NCBI GenBank assembly: GCA_963778845.1
Contig: CAVZVW010000009.1
Span: 496,001 to 560,000 of the forward strand
From: CAVZVW01 sp963778845
Lineage (GTDB): Bacteria > Actinomycetota > Actinomycetes > Actinomycetales > Kineosporiaceae
DNA length: 64,000 nucleotides
Direction of reading: 5' to 3'
Both the position numbers and the translations under genes were made by a program. This document shows, piece by piece, positions 55,553 through 62,384 of this stretch (positions within the stretch are counted from its first letter, which is position 1; every line of letters begins with the position of its first letter). A model generated the notes under the pieces. That model did no database searches. It saw only the letters and a list, made by a program, of their open reading frames with translations, and was not told the origin of the DNA.

Positions 55553-56458
55553 TTAGGTGATGAGGTCGACGTGCGCCTGGGTGTCGGTGTTGTCCGTGGC
55601 TTGTAGCTGTCGTCGGCCACCGCGTTGTGCGGCAGTGCCGGCGAGGACGACGAGGGCGATGCCGAGGAGCTGGGTGGTCGTGGGGGTCTGGTGGAGGACG
55701 AGCAGGCCGAGCAGCAGAGCGATGGCGGGTTCGAGGGCCATCAGGGTTCCGAACGCGGTGGGTGTCAGGTGGCGCAGGGCGAGGAGCTCGAACGCGAAGG
55801 GGAGGACGGGTAGCAGGATTGCCAGTCCGGTCGCGGTGACGAGGATGGTTCCGGTGAGGTGGCCGGAGGCTTGTGGGATGCCGAGGACGGCGGCAGTGGC
55901 GGCGGCGATGGGGACGGTGAGCGTGAGTCCTGTGATGCCGGCGAAGCGGTCGCCGACGCGTTGGGTGAGCAGGATGTAGGTGGCCCAGCCGATGGCTGCC
56001 AGCCCGGCGAACCCGATGCCGGCGGGGTTCACGTGTCCGTGCCAGGGTTGGGTGAGCAGGGCGACTCCGACTAGTGCCAGGGTCGGCCAGACGAGGGCTC
56101 GCCGGTTGTGGCTGCCCACGGCGGCGACGGTCAGGGGGCCGAGGAACTCCACGGCGACGGCAGTGCCGAGGGGGATCCGGTCGATCGCGGCGAGGAACGC
56201 GATGGTGACCAGTCCCGTGGTGACACCCAGGCCCAGCAGCGCCGGCACGTCGTGAAGGCGCACCGAGCGCAGCGGGGGGCGGGCCAGTGCCAGGAAGATG
56301 AGGGCTCCAGCGGTGAGCCGCAGCCACGCGGTGCCCGCCGCGCCCACGGTGGCGATCAGGTGGACCGACAGGGCGGAGCCCAGTTGGACCGACATCATCG
56401 CCGCCAGCGCCAGCGCCCACGGTGGCACCGCAGTGGTTGTGCCGGAGAGCTTCGTCAT
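55553..56458 (-). CDS. EamA-family transporter (RhtA-like)
   Basis: 301 residues, ten predicted helices in two EamA halves (MSVQLGSALSVHLIATVGAA, ALARPPLRSV, PLGTAVAVEFLGPLTVAAVG, RHLTPTAFGTLMALEPAIAL). The PLGTAVAVEFLGPL and FGTLMALEPA blocks resemble RhtA-type threonine/homoserine exporters. Its ATG overlaps the stop of the PaiB-like gene as ATGA, and it is the last gene of a tight four-gene operon, so it may export the compound sensed or made by its partners. Confidence 0.88.
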   Translation of the reverse strand: MTKLSGTTTAVPPWALALAAMMSVQLGSALSVHLIATVGAAGTAWLRLTAGALIFLALARPPLRSVRLHDVPALLGLGVTTGLVTIAFLAAIDRIPLGTAVAVEFLGPLTVAAVGSHNRRALVWPTLALVGVALLTQPWHGHVNPAGIGFAGLAAIGWATYILLTQRVGDRFAGITGLTLTVPIAAATAAVLGIPQASGHLTGTILVTATGLAILLPVLPFAFELLALRHLTPTAFGTLMALEPAIALLLGLLVLHQTPTTTQLLGIALVVLAGTAAQRGGRRQLQATDNTDTQAHVDLIT

Positions 56459-57120
56459 GACCGGCGCCGGTGGGTCTGCCAGTCAGCGATCGAGTCCAGC
56501 CGTCGCTGTTGCTGGGTGGCGGCGCCGGCGTCGAGGCCGCGGCCGCGTTGTCGGAGGTGGCCGATGATGCGTTGGCGGTGGTCGACGGGGTTGTGGTCGT
56601 CGTACTTGAACTTGGCGTCGACCCGCAGCACGGTCAGGCGAACACCCCGCACGCCGGGCAGCATCCGGGCATACGGCGCAGTGTCGGCGGTCACGGCGGG
56701 GTGGTGGCCCTCTGGCTGGAAGTCGGCCAGCTGGGCGGTGAGGATGTCTGCCTTACCCTCAGGGTCGTCTACCACGGTGGGTCGGCACAGGAACTGCACG
56801 GCGGCGTAGTAGCTGGTCGGCACGTCGTCCTCGTCGGGCCCGCCGGCCCTGGCCCGCCAGTAGGACGGGATGTAGGCGTAGTCACCGATCACCGCCAGCC
56901 GCACCTGGGTGGCCGCCTCGAGGTGTGGCCACACCGGGTTCGGGCGGGCCAGGTGGATCAGCAGCTCCTCCCCGGCGACGGTGAAGTGCGTGGGTTGCAC
57001 GATCGGTGCCTGGGCAGGGTCGAGGTTGTTGACCACGAGGACCCCGAACCGGTCGGTGGCGGCCAGCCAGTCCCGCCACTCGAGCGGTTCCAGCGCCGCG
57101 TCCCACGGGTGGATGAGCAC
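56455..57120 (-). CDS. FMN-binding negative transcriptional regulator (PaiB-like)
   Basis: 221 residues from GTG 57120, preceded by AAGGAG at good spacing; longer in-frame starts lie upstream but lack a ribosome site. LIHPWDAALEPLEWRDWLAA, FTVAGEELLIHLARPNPVWP, YIPSYWRARAGGPDEDDVPT and TDLTVLRVDAKFKYDDHNP-like VLRVDAKFKYDDHNP are the PaiB hallmarks: split-barrel FMN-binding fold. In Bacillus PaiB represses sporulation and protease genes; here a role in the local operon is more likely. It overlaps the EamA gene by 4 bp and starts one base after the B3/B4 gene. Confidence 0.9.
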   Translation of the reverse strand: MLIHPWDAALEPLEWRDWLAATDRFGVLVVNNLDPAQAPIVQPTHFTVAGEELLIHLARPNPVWPHLEAATQVRLAVIGDYAYIPSYWRARAGGPDEDDVPTSYYAAVQFLCRPTVVDDPEGKADILTAQLADFQPEGHHPAVTADTAPYARMLPGVRGVRLTVLRVDAKFKYDDHNPVDHRQRIIGHLRQRGRGLDAGAATQQQRRLDSIADWQTHRRRS

Positions 57121-57121
57121 G

Positions 57122-57877
57122 TCAGTCTCCTTCGAGAGGTGTGGTTGCGGCGGGCGCGGTGCCGGCACCGATCAGGCGGCAAGCGGCACGCACGTCCGGT
57201 CCCAGCCGCTCCAGGTGGGCCAGCAGGTCATCGGTGGCAGCGTGCAGGGCCTGGTCGGTCATCGGGTCGAGGGCGTCGAGGATGAACAGCGCAGTCGTGG
57301 TGTCCTCGCGCAGCTGTGTGCGCCGTGCCTGACGCCAGTTCCAGCGCCGGCAGGTCACGCCGGCGTCGTCGCACCAGATCACCTCGCCGGACTCGGGGTG
57401 CTCGATCACCGTCGTGCCGTCGGCGACGGCGTCGAACGGCTCGGTGCCGGTGGCCCGGAACAGCCGTGGCGCGCCGGCATAGCGGGTCAGGTCCTCCCCA
57501 CCGAGCGGGATCTGGTGCAGCACCGAGACCGCGTTGTAGACGTCGGTGAGCCGGTTGACCCGCGGTAGCCCGGACCCCGCACGCCGCAACAGCGCCTCCA
57601 GGCTGTTTCGGGTTCGTTGCGGCTTGGCCCCGAACCCCCGATACGCCTCGCGCCACGCCGCTACGTGCGGCACCTGCTCCACCGGCCGCTCCCCCAGTGC
57701 CTGACGGGCGGTCGCCTCCGCCCGCTGCAGCAGCGCCTCGCTGCCCTGGTCACTCGGGCCCGGGAGCAGCCCGCCGACAGCGACCAGCACCGCCCGGTAG
57801 TCCGGCCGCAACGCGAACACGGCCGGGTCGACGTGCGCGCCTGCCAGGAAACGCTGGAGCGCGTCGAGGTCAGGCAT
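57122..57877 (-). CDS. B3/B4 (tRNA synthetase editing-like) domain protein
   Basis: 251 residues from ATG 57877, overlapping the XRE-cupin stop by 8 bp. QVPHVAAWREAYRGFGAKPQ, RTRNSLEALLRRAGSGLPRV and NRLTDVYNAVSVLHQIPLGG then IEHPESGEVIWCDDAGVTCR are the standard motifs of free-standing B3/4 proteins related to the PheRS beta editing domain. Such proteins may hydrolyse mis-acylated tRNA or bind amino acid derivatives. Together with an amino-acid-exporter-like protein in the same operon this points to a role around an amino acid or analogue. Confidence 0.9.
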   Translation of the reverse strand: MPDLDALQRFLAGAHVDPAVFALRPDYRAVLVAVGGLLPGPSDQGSEALLQRAEATARQALGERPVEQVPHVAAWREAYRGFGAKPQRTRNSLEALLRRAGSGLPRVNRLTDVYNAVSVLHQIPLGGEDLTRYAGAPRLFRATGTEPFDAVADGTTVIEHPESGEVIWCDDAGVTCRRWNWRQARRTQLREDTTTALFILDALDPMTDQALHAATDDLLAHLERLGPDVRAACRLIGAGTAPAATTPLEGD

Positions 57878-58511
57878 CGACGTCCTGCGACGCAGATCCG
57901 AGCCGGGGTCCCGGGCCAGGTCCCGACCCCACTCCCGGCCCGACTCCCGGCTCGAACACCGCCAGGGCGAACCTCGCCGGCTGCGCACCCGGATTGGCGT
58001 AGGAGTGCGCCACGTCACCGGGGAACACCACCGCGTCGCCGGCATCCAGGGTCACCGACTGACCAGAGACCTCGACCACGACGGTGCCCTGGACCACCTG
58101 GGCGAGCTCCTTGGTACCCGGTGCGTGGGCCTCGCTCACGTGCTGGTCCCCAGGACCCAGGGTCCAGTCCCACAGCTCAACAACATCCGGCGGCGTGGTG
58201 CCGGCCACCAAGACCCCCCGCCCACCGGCCGGCCCACTCCACAAGACCGCACCGTCCCCCTGGCGGGTCACCTTCACCGGTCTGGGATGAGGCGGCTCGA
58301 CCAACGCGGGCAGTCCCACACCGAGCGCATCGCTCATCCTCAACAGGGTCCCCACACTCGGGTTGGCGACGCCCTGCTCCACGTTGACCACCATCCGGCG
58401 GCTCACTCCCGCAGCCTGCGCCAGCTGGTCCAGCGTCCAGCCCCGCGCCTTCCGCTCCTGCCTCACCCGCGCCCCGATCGTCGACGCCAGGGCAGCCGTA
58501 CTCTCATCCAC
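57870..58511 (-). CDS. XRE-family regulator with C-terminal cupin domain
   Basis: 213 residues from GTG 58511, chosen because the family begins (M)DEsTAALAStIG; ATG codons at 58529, 58541 and 58544 are in frame. HTH: VRQERKARGWTLDQLAQAAG then VSRRMVVNVEQGVANPS, followed by a cupin with HVSEAHAPGTKELAQVVQG, and LDAGDAVVFPGDVAHSYANP. The cupin probably senses a small ligand or metal. A TATGCT six bases before the GTG would allow leaderless transcription. It heads the operon XRE-B3/B4-PaiB-EamA and likely controls it. Confidence 0.9.
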   Translation of the reverse strand: MDESTAALASTIGARVRQERKARGWTLDQLAQAAGVSRRMVVNVEQGVANPSVGTLLRMSDALGVGLPALVEPPHPRPVKVTRQGDGAVLWSGPAGGRGVLVAGTTPPDVVELWDWTLGPGDQHVSEAHAPGTKELAQVVQGTVVVEVSGQSVTLDAGDAVVFPGDVAHSYANPGAQPARFALAVFEPGVGPGVGSGPGPGPRLGSASQDVDA

Positions 58512-58550
58512 AAGTGCAGCATAGTGCATTCTCGAGTGCATCATGCGTTC
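58505..58550. promoter_or_regulatory. Candidate operator with repeated TGCAC half-sites
   Basis: The start region of the XRE-cupin operon holds three TGCAC motifs on the minus strand (TGATGCACTCGAG, GAATGCACTATG, GCTGCACTTG) around a CTCGAG palindrome and the TATGCT -10 candidate. Spaced repeats over the start of a regulator gene are typical of autoregulatory sites. Inference only. Confidence 0.35.
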
Positions 58551-58792
58551 CGGTCTTCTGGTCACAGTGGATGTACGCAAACGGCCGGGGAGTCAAGGCT
58601 GCGGCAACGGATCCGGACATCAGGTCACAGGGTGCGCCGGATTGGCGTCGGGCGGCTGGCGGCGTTCACCGGTCGGCCGGTTCCATGGACGGCGATCAGG
58701 GTCGAGAAGCGCCACGACCGGGTCAGGCCTAGCCTTTCGGCGGAAGGGCCGGTATGACGCCGCGCCTGAGTGTCATGAGAGGACGTCCGAGA

Positions 58793-59242
58793 ATGCCCGC
58801 CAAGAAGGCCGAGACCGAGTCCGAGGGCTTCAGCGCCGACGAACGTGCAGCGATGAAGGAGCGCGCCGCCGAGCTGCGGGCCGAGGGGAAGAAGGGCGCC
58901 AAGAAGGCCGACGGCCTCCAGGCGGTCCTCGACAGCATCGCGCGGATGGCGCCGGAGGATCGAGCGCTCGCCGAGCGCGTGCATGTGACCGTGACCGCGA
59001 CGGCGCCGGACCTGTCCCCGAAGACCTGGTACGGGATGCCCGCCTATGCCAACGACGACGGCAAGGTTGTCATCTTCTTCCAGGACTCGGGCAAGTTCAG
59101 CTACCGGTACTCCACCCTGGGCTTCCAAGACGCGGCGACGCTCGACACCGGCGACATGTGGCCGGTCGCGTACGCGCTCATGGAGTGGAGCCCCGTGGTG
59201 GAGCAGAGGGTCGTCGAGCTGGTGAAGGCCGCGACCTCCTGA
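58793..59242 (+). CDS. DUF1801/YdhG-like protein
   Basis: 149 residues from ATG 58793 with GAGAGGAC upstream. After a Lys/Ala/Glu-rich helical start (FSADERAAMKERAAELRAEG), the C-terminal part has TATAPDLSPKTWYGMPAYAN and VVIFFQDSGKFSYRYSTLGF, characteristic of DUF1801/YdhG ('iron chaperone'-like) proteins. The precise role of this family is not settled. It is a single gene in a 280-bp gap-preceded position. Confidence 0.85.
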   Translation: MPAKKAETESEGFSADERAAMKERAAELRAEGKKGAKKADGLQAVLDSIARMAPEDRALAERVHVTVTATAPDLSPKTWYGMPAYANDDGKVVIFFQDSGKFSYRYSTLGFQDAATLDTGDMWPVAYALMEWSPVVEQRVVELVKAATS

Positions 59243-59268
59243 CCCTTGCGGCGACCGCCGCCGCCCCC

Positions 59269-60000
59269 CTATGACTCAAGGTGCCAGAGTTCGCGGTAGT
59301 AGTGGATCCGGTCGGGGTCCGGCTCGATCTGGTAGGCCTCGTACAGCTCGGCCTGGTGTCCCTCGCCGAAGTTCCAGTCCAGGCTCATCGACGCGATGGC
59401 CAGGTCGGCCCACGGGTCGCCCACGGCCAGGTCGCCGAAGTCGACGTTCCCGGTCCACTCACCCGTGACAGAGATCAGCGTGTTAGGGGCACAGGCGTCC
59501 CCGTGCACCAGCACTGGATGTTCCAGGTCCGGGCGCGGCCCGAGCGACGAGGGGGTGCGGGCGACCCACGCCTGCGCCGTCCATTCGGCCGGGAAGTCAT
59601 CGGCCGCGACGGCGTGGATCGCGCGCAGGCCCCTGGCGATCGCCTGAACGGCCTCGCGGCGCCGAGCCCGCCAGGTGTCTCCGACGGCATGCTCACCGCG
59701 CACCGCCGTGGTCACCAGCCACTGCGCCTGTTCGTCGTGCCCCCATGTGATCACCCTTGGCGCCGGGTGGCGGCCCTCGAGCCACTGCAGCCGCACCAGC
59801 TCCCTCTCCAGATCGATGCCGGTTGCGCGCGGGTTCCATTTGATGAACCGACCATCCAGACGGAACGTCAGCCCGCCCAGATCGTTGCGCCACACCAGCT
59901 CACACGCACCCCCCGCCGCGAGCTCCACCACAACCTCAGGGACCGGGTCGCCGCCGAGCACGTGCTGCGCCGCGAACAGCGAGTGGTCCTTCTCGGTCAC
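59269..60000 (-). CDS. Aminoglycoside 3'-phosphotransferase-like kinase
   Basis: 243 residues from GTG 60000, 11 bp after the RibD-C gene end. The kinase catalytic loop HPVLVHGDACAPNTLI (HGDxxxxN) and the Mg-binding segment NVDFGDLAVGDPWADLA are both complete, as in APH(3') and related antibiotic kinases. FRLDGRFIKWNPRATGIDLE carries the ATP-binding Lys and RVITWGHDEQAQWLVTTAVR follows. Many chromosomal members have unknown natural substrates; aminoglycoside resistance is possible but unproven. Confidence 0.88.
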   Translation of the reverse strand: MTEKDHSLFAAQHVLGGDPVPEVVVELAAGGACELVWRNDLGGLTFRLDGRFIKWNPRATGIDLERELVRLQWLEGRHPAPRVITWGHDEQAQWLVTTAVRGEHAVGDTWRARRREAVQAIARGLRAIHAVAADDFPAEWTAQAWVARTPSSLGPRPDLEHPVLVHGDACAPNTLISVTGEWTGNVDFGDLAVGDPWADLAIASMSLDWNFGEGHQAELYEAYQIEPDPDRIHYYRELWHLES

Positions 60001-60010
60001 TTCGGGTCCG

Positions 60011-60625
60011 CTACCTTGCCTCGGGCACGTGGTCCTTGACCGCGTCATAGCCGACCCTGGCGGGTGCCTCGGTCGGGGAGTAGATCACGCGGATCACACC
60101 CGTGGGGAACACCTCCGTCGCCGTCACCTTCAGGTGGTACGGCGGGTCGCCGTCGTCGAACAGCTTGCGGCCCTTGCGTGCCGCCACCGGGTGCACCAGC
60201 AGGCGGAGCTCGTCGACCAGCCCTGCGGCGAGCAGCTGCTGCACCACGGAGATCGAGCCGGGGATGAGGATGCCCCTGATGCCGGCATCGGCCTTGAGAG
60301 CGGTGGCACCCTCGATGAGGCTGCCCTTGATCAGCTCGGAGTTGCGCCAGGAGAACTCGAGCGGCCGGCGCGAGACGACCACCTTGCGTGCGTCCCCGAG
60401 CTGCTTGGCGAACGGCGCGTCCTCTCCGCCGGCCGCCTCACGCTCGGGCCACGCTCCGGCGAAGCTGTCATAGGTCTCGCGGCCTAACAGCAGGACGTCG
60501 GAGGTGTCGTAGTCCTCCCCGACAGCGCGGCCCATGTTCTCGTCGAAGTACGGGAAATGCCAGTCGGGGTCGATCTCGGCCACACCGTCGGCCGAGATGA
60601 AGAGCGTCGAGATGACCTTTGGCAT
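60011..60625 (-). CDS. RibD C-terminal / dihydrofolate reductase-like protein
   Basis: 204 residues from ATG 60625, nine bases after GAGGAG. KVISTLFISADGVAEIDPDW, DVLLLGRETYDSFAGAWPER, KVVVSRRPLEF and RGILIPGSISVVQQLLAAGL then VDELRLLVHPVAARKGRKLF follow the family of small DHFR-fold reductases related to RibD-C/YwjB. They bind NADPH; substrates are mostly unknown. It precedes the APH-like gene on the same strand and is probably cotranscribed. Confidence 0.9.
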   Translation of the reverse strand: MPKVISTLFISADGVAEIDPDWHFPYFDENMGRAVGEDYDTSDVLLLGRETYDSFAGAWPEREAAGGEDAPFAKQLGDARKVVVSRRPLEFSWRNSELIKGSLIEGATALKADAGIRGILIPGSISVVQQLLAAGLVDELRLLVHPVAARKGRKLFDDGDPPYHLKVTATEVFPTGVIRVIYSPTEAPARVGYDAVKDHVPEAR

Positions 60626-60730
60626 CGCGGTGATCTCCTCGAGTCGTGTGGTGTCGCGCTGGGCGCGTTCCGCGGCCTGATCGCCGAGCCTAGCCGCCCC
60701 GTCCTCAGTGCGGCATGAGCGCACGCAGGG

Positions 60731-61192
60731 TCAGGTCGCTGCCGGTGTGTCATAGACGAGGCGTCGGACGCCGGCCCGTGACACGAGGAGCGTGACGACG
60801 AGCAACGTCACGGGGAGGAACCCGCCCAGGCTCACGCTGTCGCCGAAGACGAGGTCGACCCGTTCCAGTACGAGCACCTTGCTCCCGGCAGCGACGACCC
60901 ACAACGACACCGCAGCGACGGTCTTGGCGCGATGGGTGGTCGCGGCACGCAGCCTTCCGATGACGTTGGTCTTGACGACGAGCACAACCTCCAGAGCGAT
61001 CTTGAGCAAGACGGCAGTCAACAACGAGAGGGTGAACCCTTCGCTGATGACCGATGGGACCTACTCGATGGCGAGGTTGAGCACGACCACGTAGACGAAG
61101 ACATCGATGACGTCCGCCGGGCGGGCACGCAGCCACCGGCGGACCGGACCTCGTCGGGGACGGGGTTCTGCGGAGGCTGCCCGCCCAAGCAT
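60731..61192 (-). pseudogene. Integral membrane protein gene interrupted by one amber codon
   Basis: Starting at ATG 61192, the frame reads DVIDVFVYVVVLNLAIE and hits TAG at 61061-61063, then continues in the same frame with VPSVISEGFTLSLLTAVLLK, VALEVVLVVKTNVIGRLRAA-like sequence (LEVVLVVKTNVIGRLRAA) and SVSLGGFLPVTLLVVTLLVS to the stop at 60731. The sequence on both sides forms one typical four-helix membrane protein, so TAC (Tyr) to TAG is the simplest explanation. TTG 61024 could restart translation of the last 97 residues. No other damage is seen, so the mutation is recent or an error. Confidence 0.6.
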
Positions 61193-61249
61193 TGTTGTCA
61201 CAGCACGATCTTGACGCACTTCGCGCTCGGCTGCCCGGAGCTTCGTGCG

Positions 61250-61705
61250 CTATTCCTTGGCCTCGGTGAGCAGCCAGTAGACCTCTGTCCACAGCTGCGT
61301 CGGGTCGTCGCTATGCGGTCCGTACACCTCCCAGCGCACGCCGTTTCGCTGGTGCCCGTGCGCGACGCACCAGTCCACGACGGCGTCGTGGGCAGCTCCG
61401 ACGTCCCCGAACGACCCACGATGGACCGTGGTCGCGGCGGCTCCCGCGGGCAGGTGTGACGCGACCACCCGGCCCGTGAGCAGGCACGGCTGGTTGAGCA
61501 GGACACCGACCTCGACGTTCGGTTGGTCGTCCCGGTAGAGCATGACGTTGCGACAGCCGCGGGTGATCCCGGCCGCGCGCAGGCAGTCCCAGACCTCACC
61601 GAGAAGCTGCCCCCACAGGGCAGGGAACTCGCGCCAGCTCGTAGCGGCGGCCACGACCGCGGTCGGGCGGGCCCGCACCTGCTTGATCCTGACCTCGTAG
61701 TCCAT
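61250..61705 (-). CDS. GyrI-like small-molecule-binding domain protein
   Basis: 151 residues. DYEVRIKQVRARPTAVVAAA, WGQLLGEVWDCLRAAGITRG, GRVVASHLPAGAAATTVHRG and VRWEVYGPHSDDPTQLWTEV then YWLL match the stand-alone GyrI-like (effector-binding domain) proteins related to the C-terminus of AraC-type Rob and to SbmC. They bind hydrophobic cationic compounds and may hydrolyse or sequester them. It is divergent from the GNAT gene with a 70-bp gap. Confidence 0.88.
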   Translation of the reverse strand: MDYEVRIKQVRARPTAVVAAATSWREFPALWGQLLGEVWDCLRAAGITRGCRNVMLYRDDQPNVEVGVLLNQPCLLTGRVVASHLPAGAAATTVHRGSFGDVGAAHDAVVDWCVAHGHQRNGVRWEVYGPHSDDPTQLWTEVYWLLTEAKE

Positions 61706-61775
61706 CGCAACATCATCTCCGTGCTCGTGTCACCATCCGGACGCGTTCCCACCGCAGTCGTTCTACCCTGCCCCG

Positions 61776-62384
61776 ATGACCGAGACCGCGCCGACCCTGA
61801 ACGGGTACGTGATCAAGCCACTGAGTCCTGACACCTGGGATGCCTTCGCGCAGCTGGCCGAGCGGCACAACGGGGTGTGGGGCGGCTGCTGGTGCACATG
61901 GTTCCATCCGCGCCGCGCGGTGCAGGACAGCGACGTCGAAGCCGGGCGGCCTTACAAGGAGCGGCTTGTTCGGCAAGGCAGGGCGCACGCCGCGCTGGTG
62001 TTCGACGGCGAGGTGGCGGTGGCCTGGTGTGAGTACGGCACCCCGGAGGAGCTGCCGAACATCTACCATCGCAAGGAGTACGAGGCCGGCCTCGCCAACC
62101 CACCCGACTACAGGCTCACGTGCTTCTTCGTCGACAGGAGCTACCGGCGCAGAGGCCTCGCCGCAATGGCGCTTCAGGGGGCTCTGGGGCTGATCGCGCA
62201 GGCAGGTGGCGGTGTGGTGGAAGGGTACCCACACGACATGCAGGGCCAGAGGACCTCGGCTTCCTTCCTCTACAACGGCACGCGCAGCCTGTTCGAGGAG
62301 GCCGGCTTCAGCTTCGAACGGACCAAGGGCACCAAGAACTGCGTGATGCGCAAGACGGTGTTGGCCGACGCTACTGGCTCGTGA
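61776..62384 (+). CDS. GNAT-family N-acetyltransferase
   Basis: 202 residues. LTCFFVDRSYRRRGLAAMAL followed by QGALGLIAQAGGGVVEGYPH is the acetyl-CoA-binding V/I-x-x-x-x-R/Q-x-x-G-x-A motif (RRRGLA). An N-terminal GGCWCTWFHP motif is seen in a subfamily of actinomycete acetyltransferases. LFEEAGFSFERTKGTKNCVM is a typical end. Substrate unknown. The stop overlaps the end of the convergent helicase gene by 14 bp. Confidence 0.9.
   Translation: MTETAPTLNGYVIKPLSPDTWDAFAQLAERHNGVWGGCWCTWFHPRRAVQDSDVEAGRPYKERLVRQGRAHAALVFDGEVAVAWCEYGTPEELPNIYHRKEYEAGLANPPDYRLTCFFVDRSYRRRGLAAMALQGALGLIAQAGGGVVEGYPHDMQGQRTSASFLYNGTRSLFEEAGFSFERTKGTKNCVMRKTVLADATGS

Noticed and set aside
61776..62384. GNAT gene as an antibiotic acetyltransferase
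   Set aside because: Only the general acetyl-CoA motif is visible; nothing points to an antibiotic substrate.
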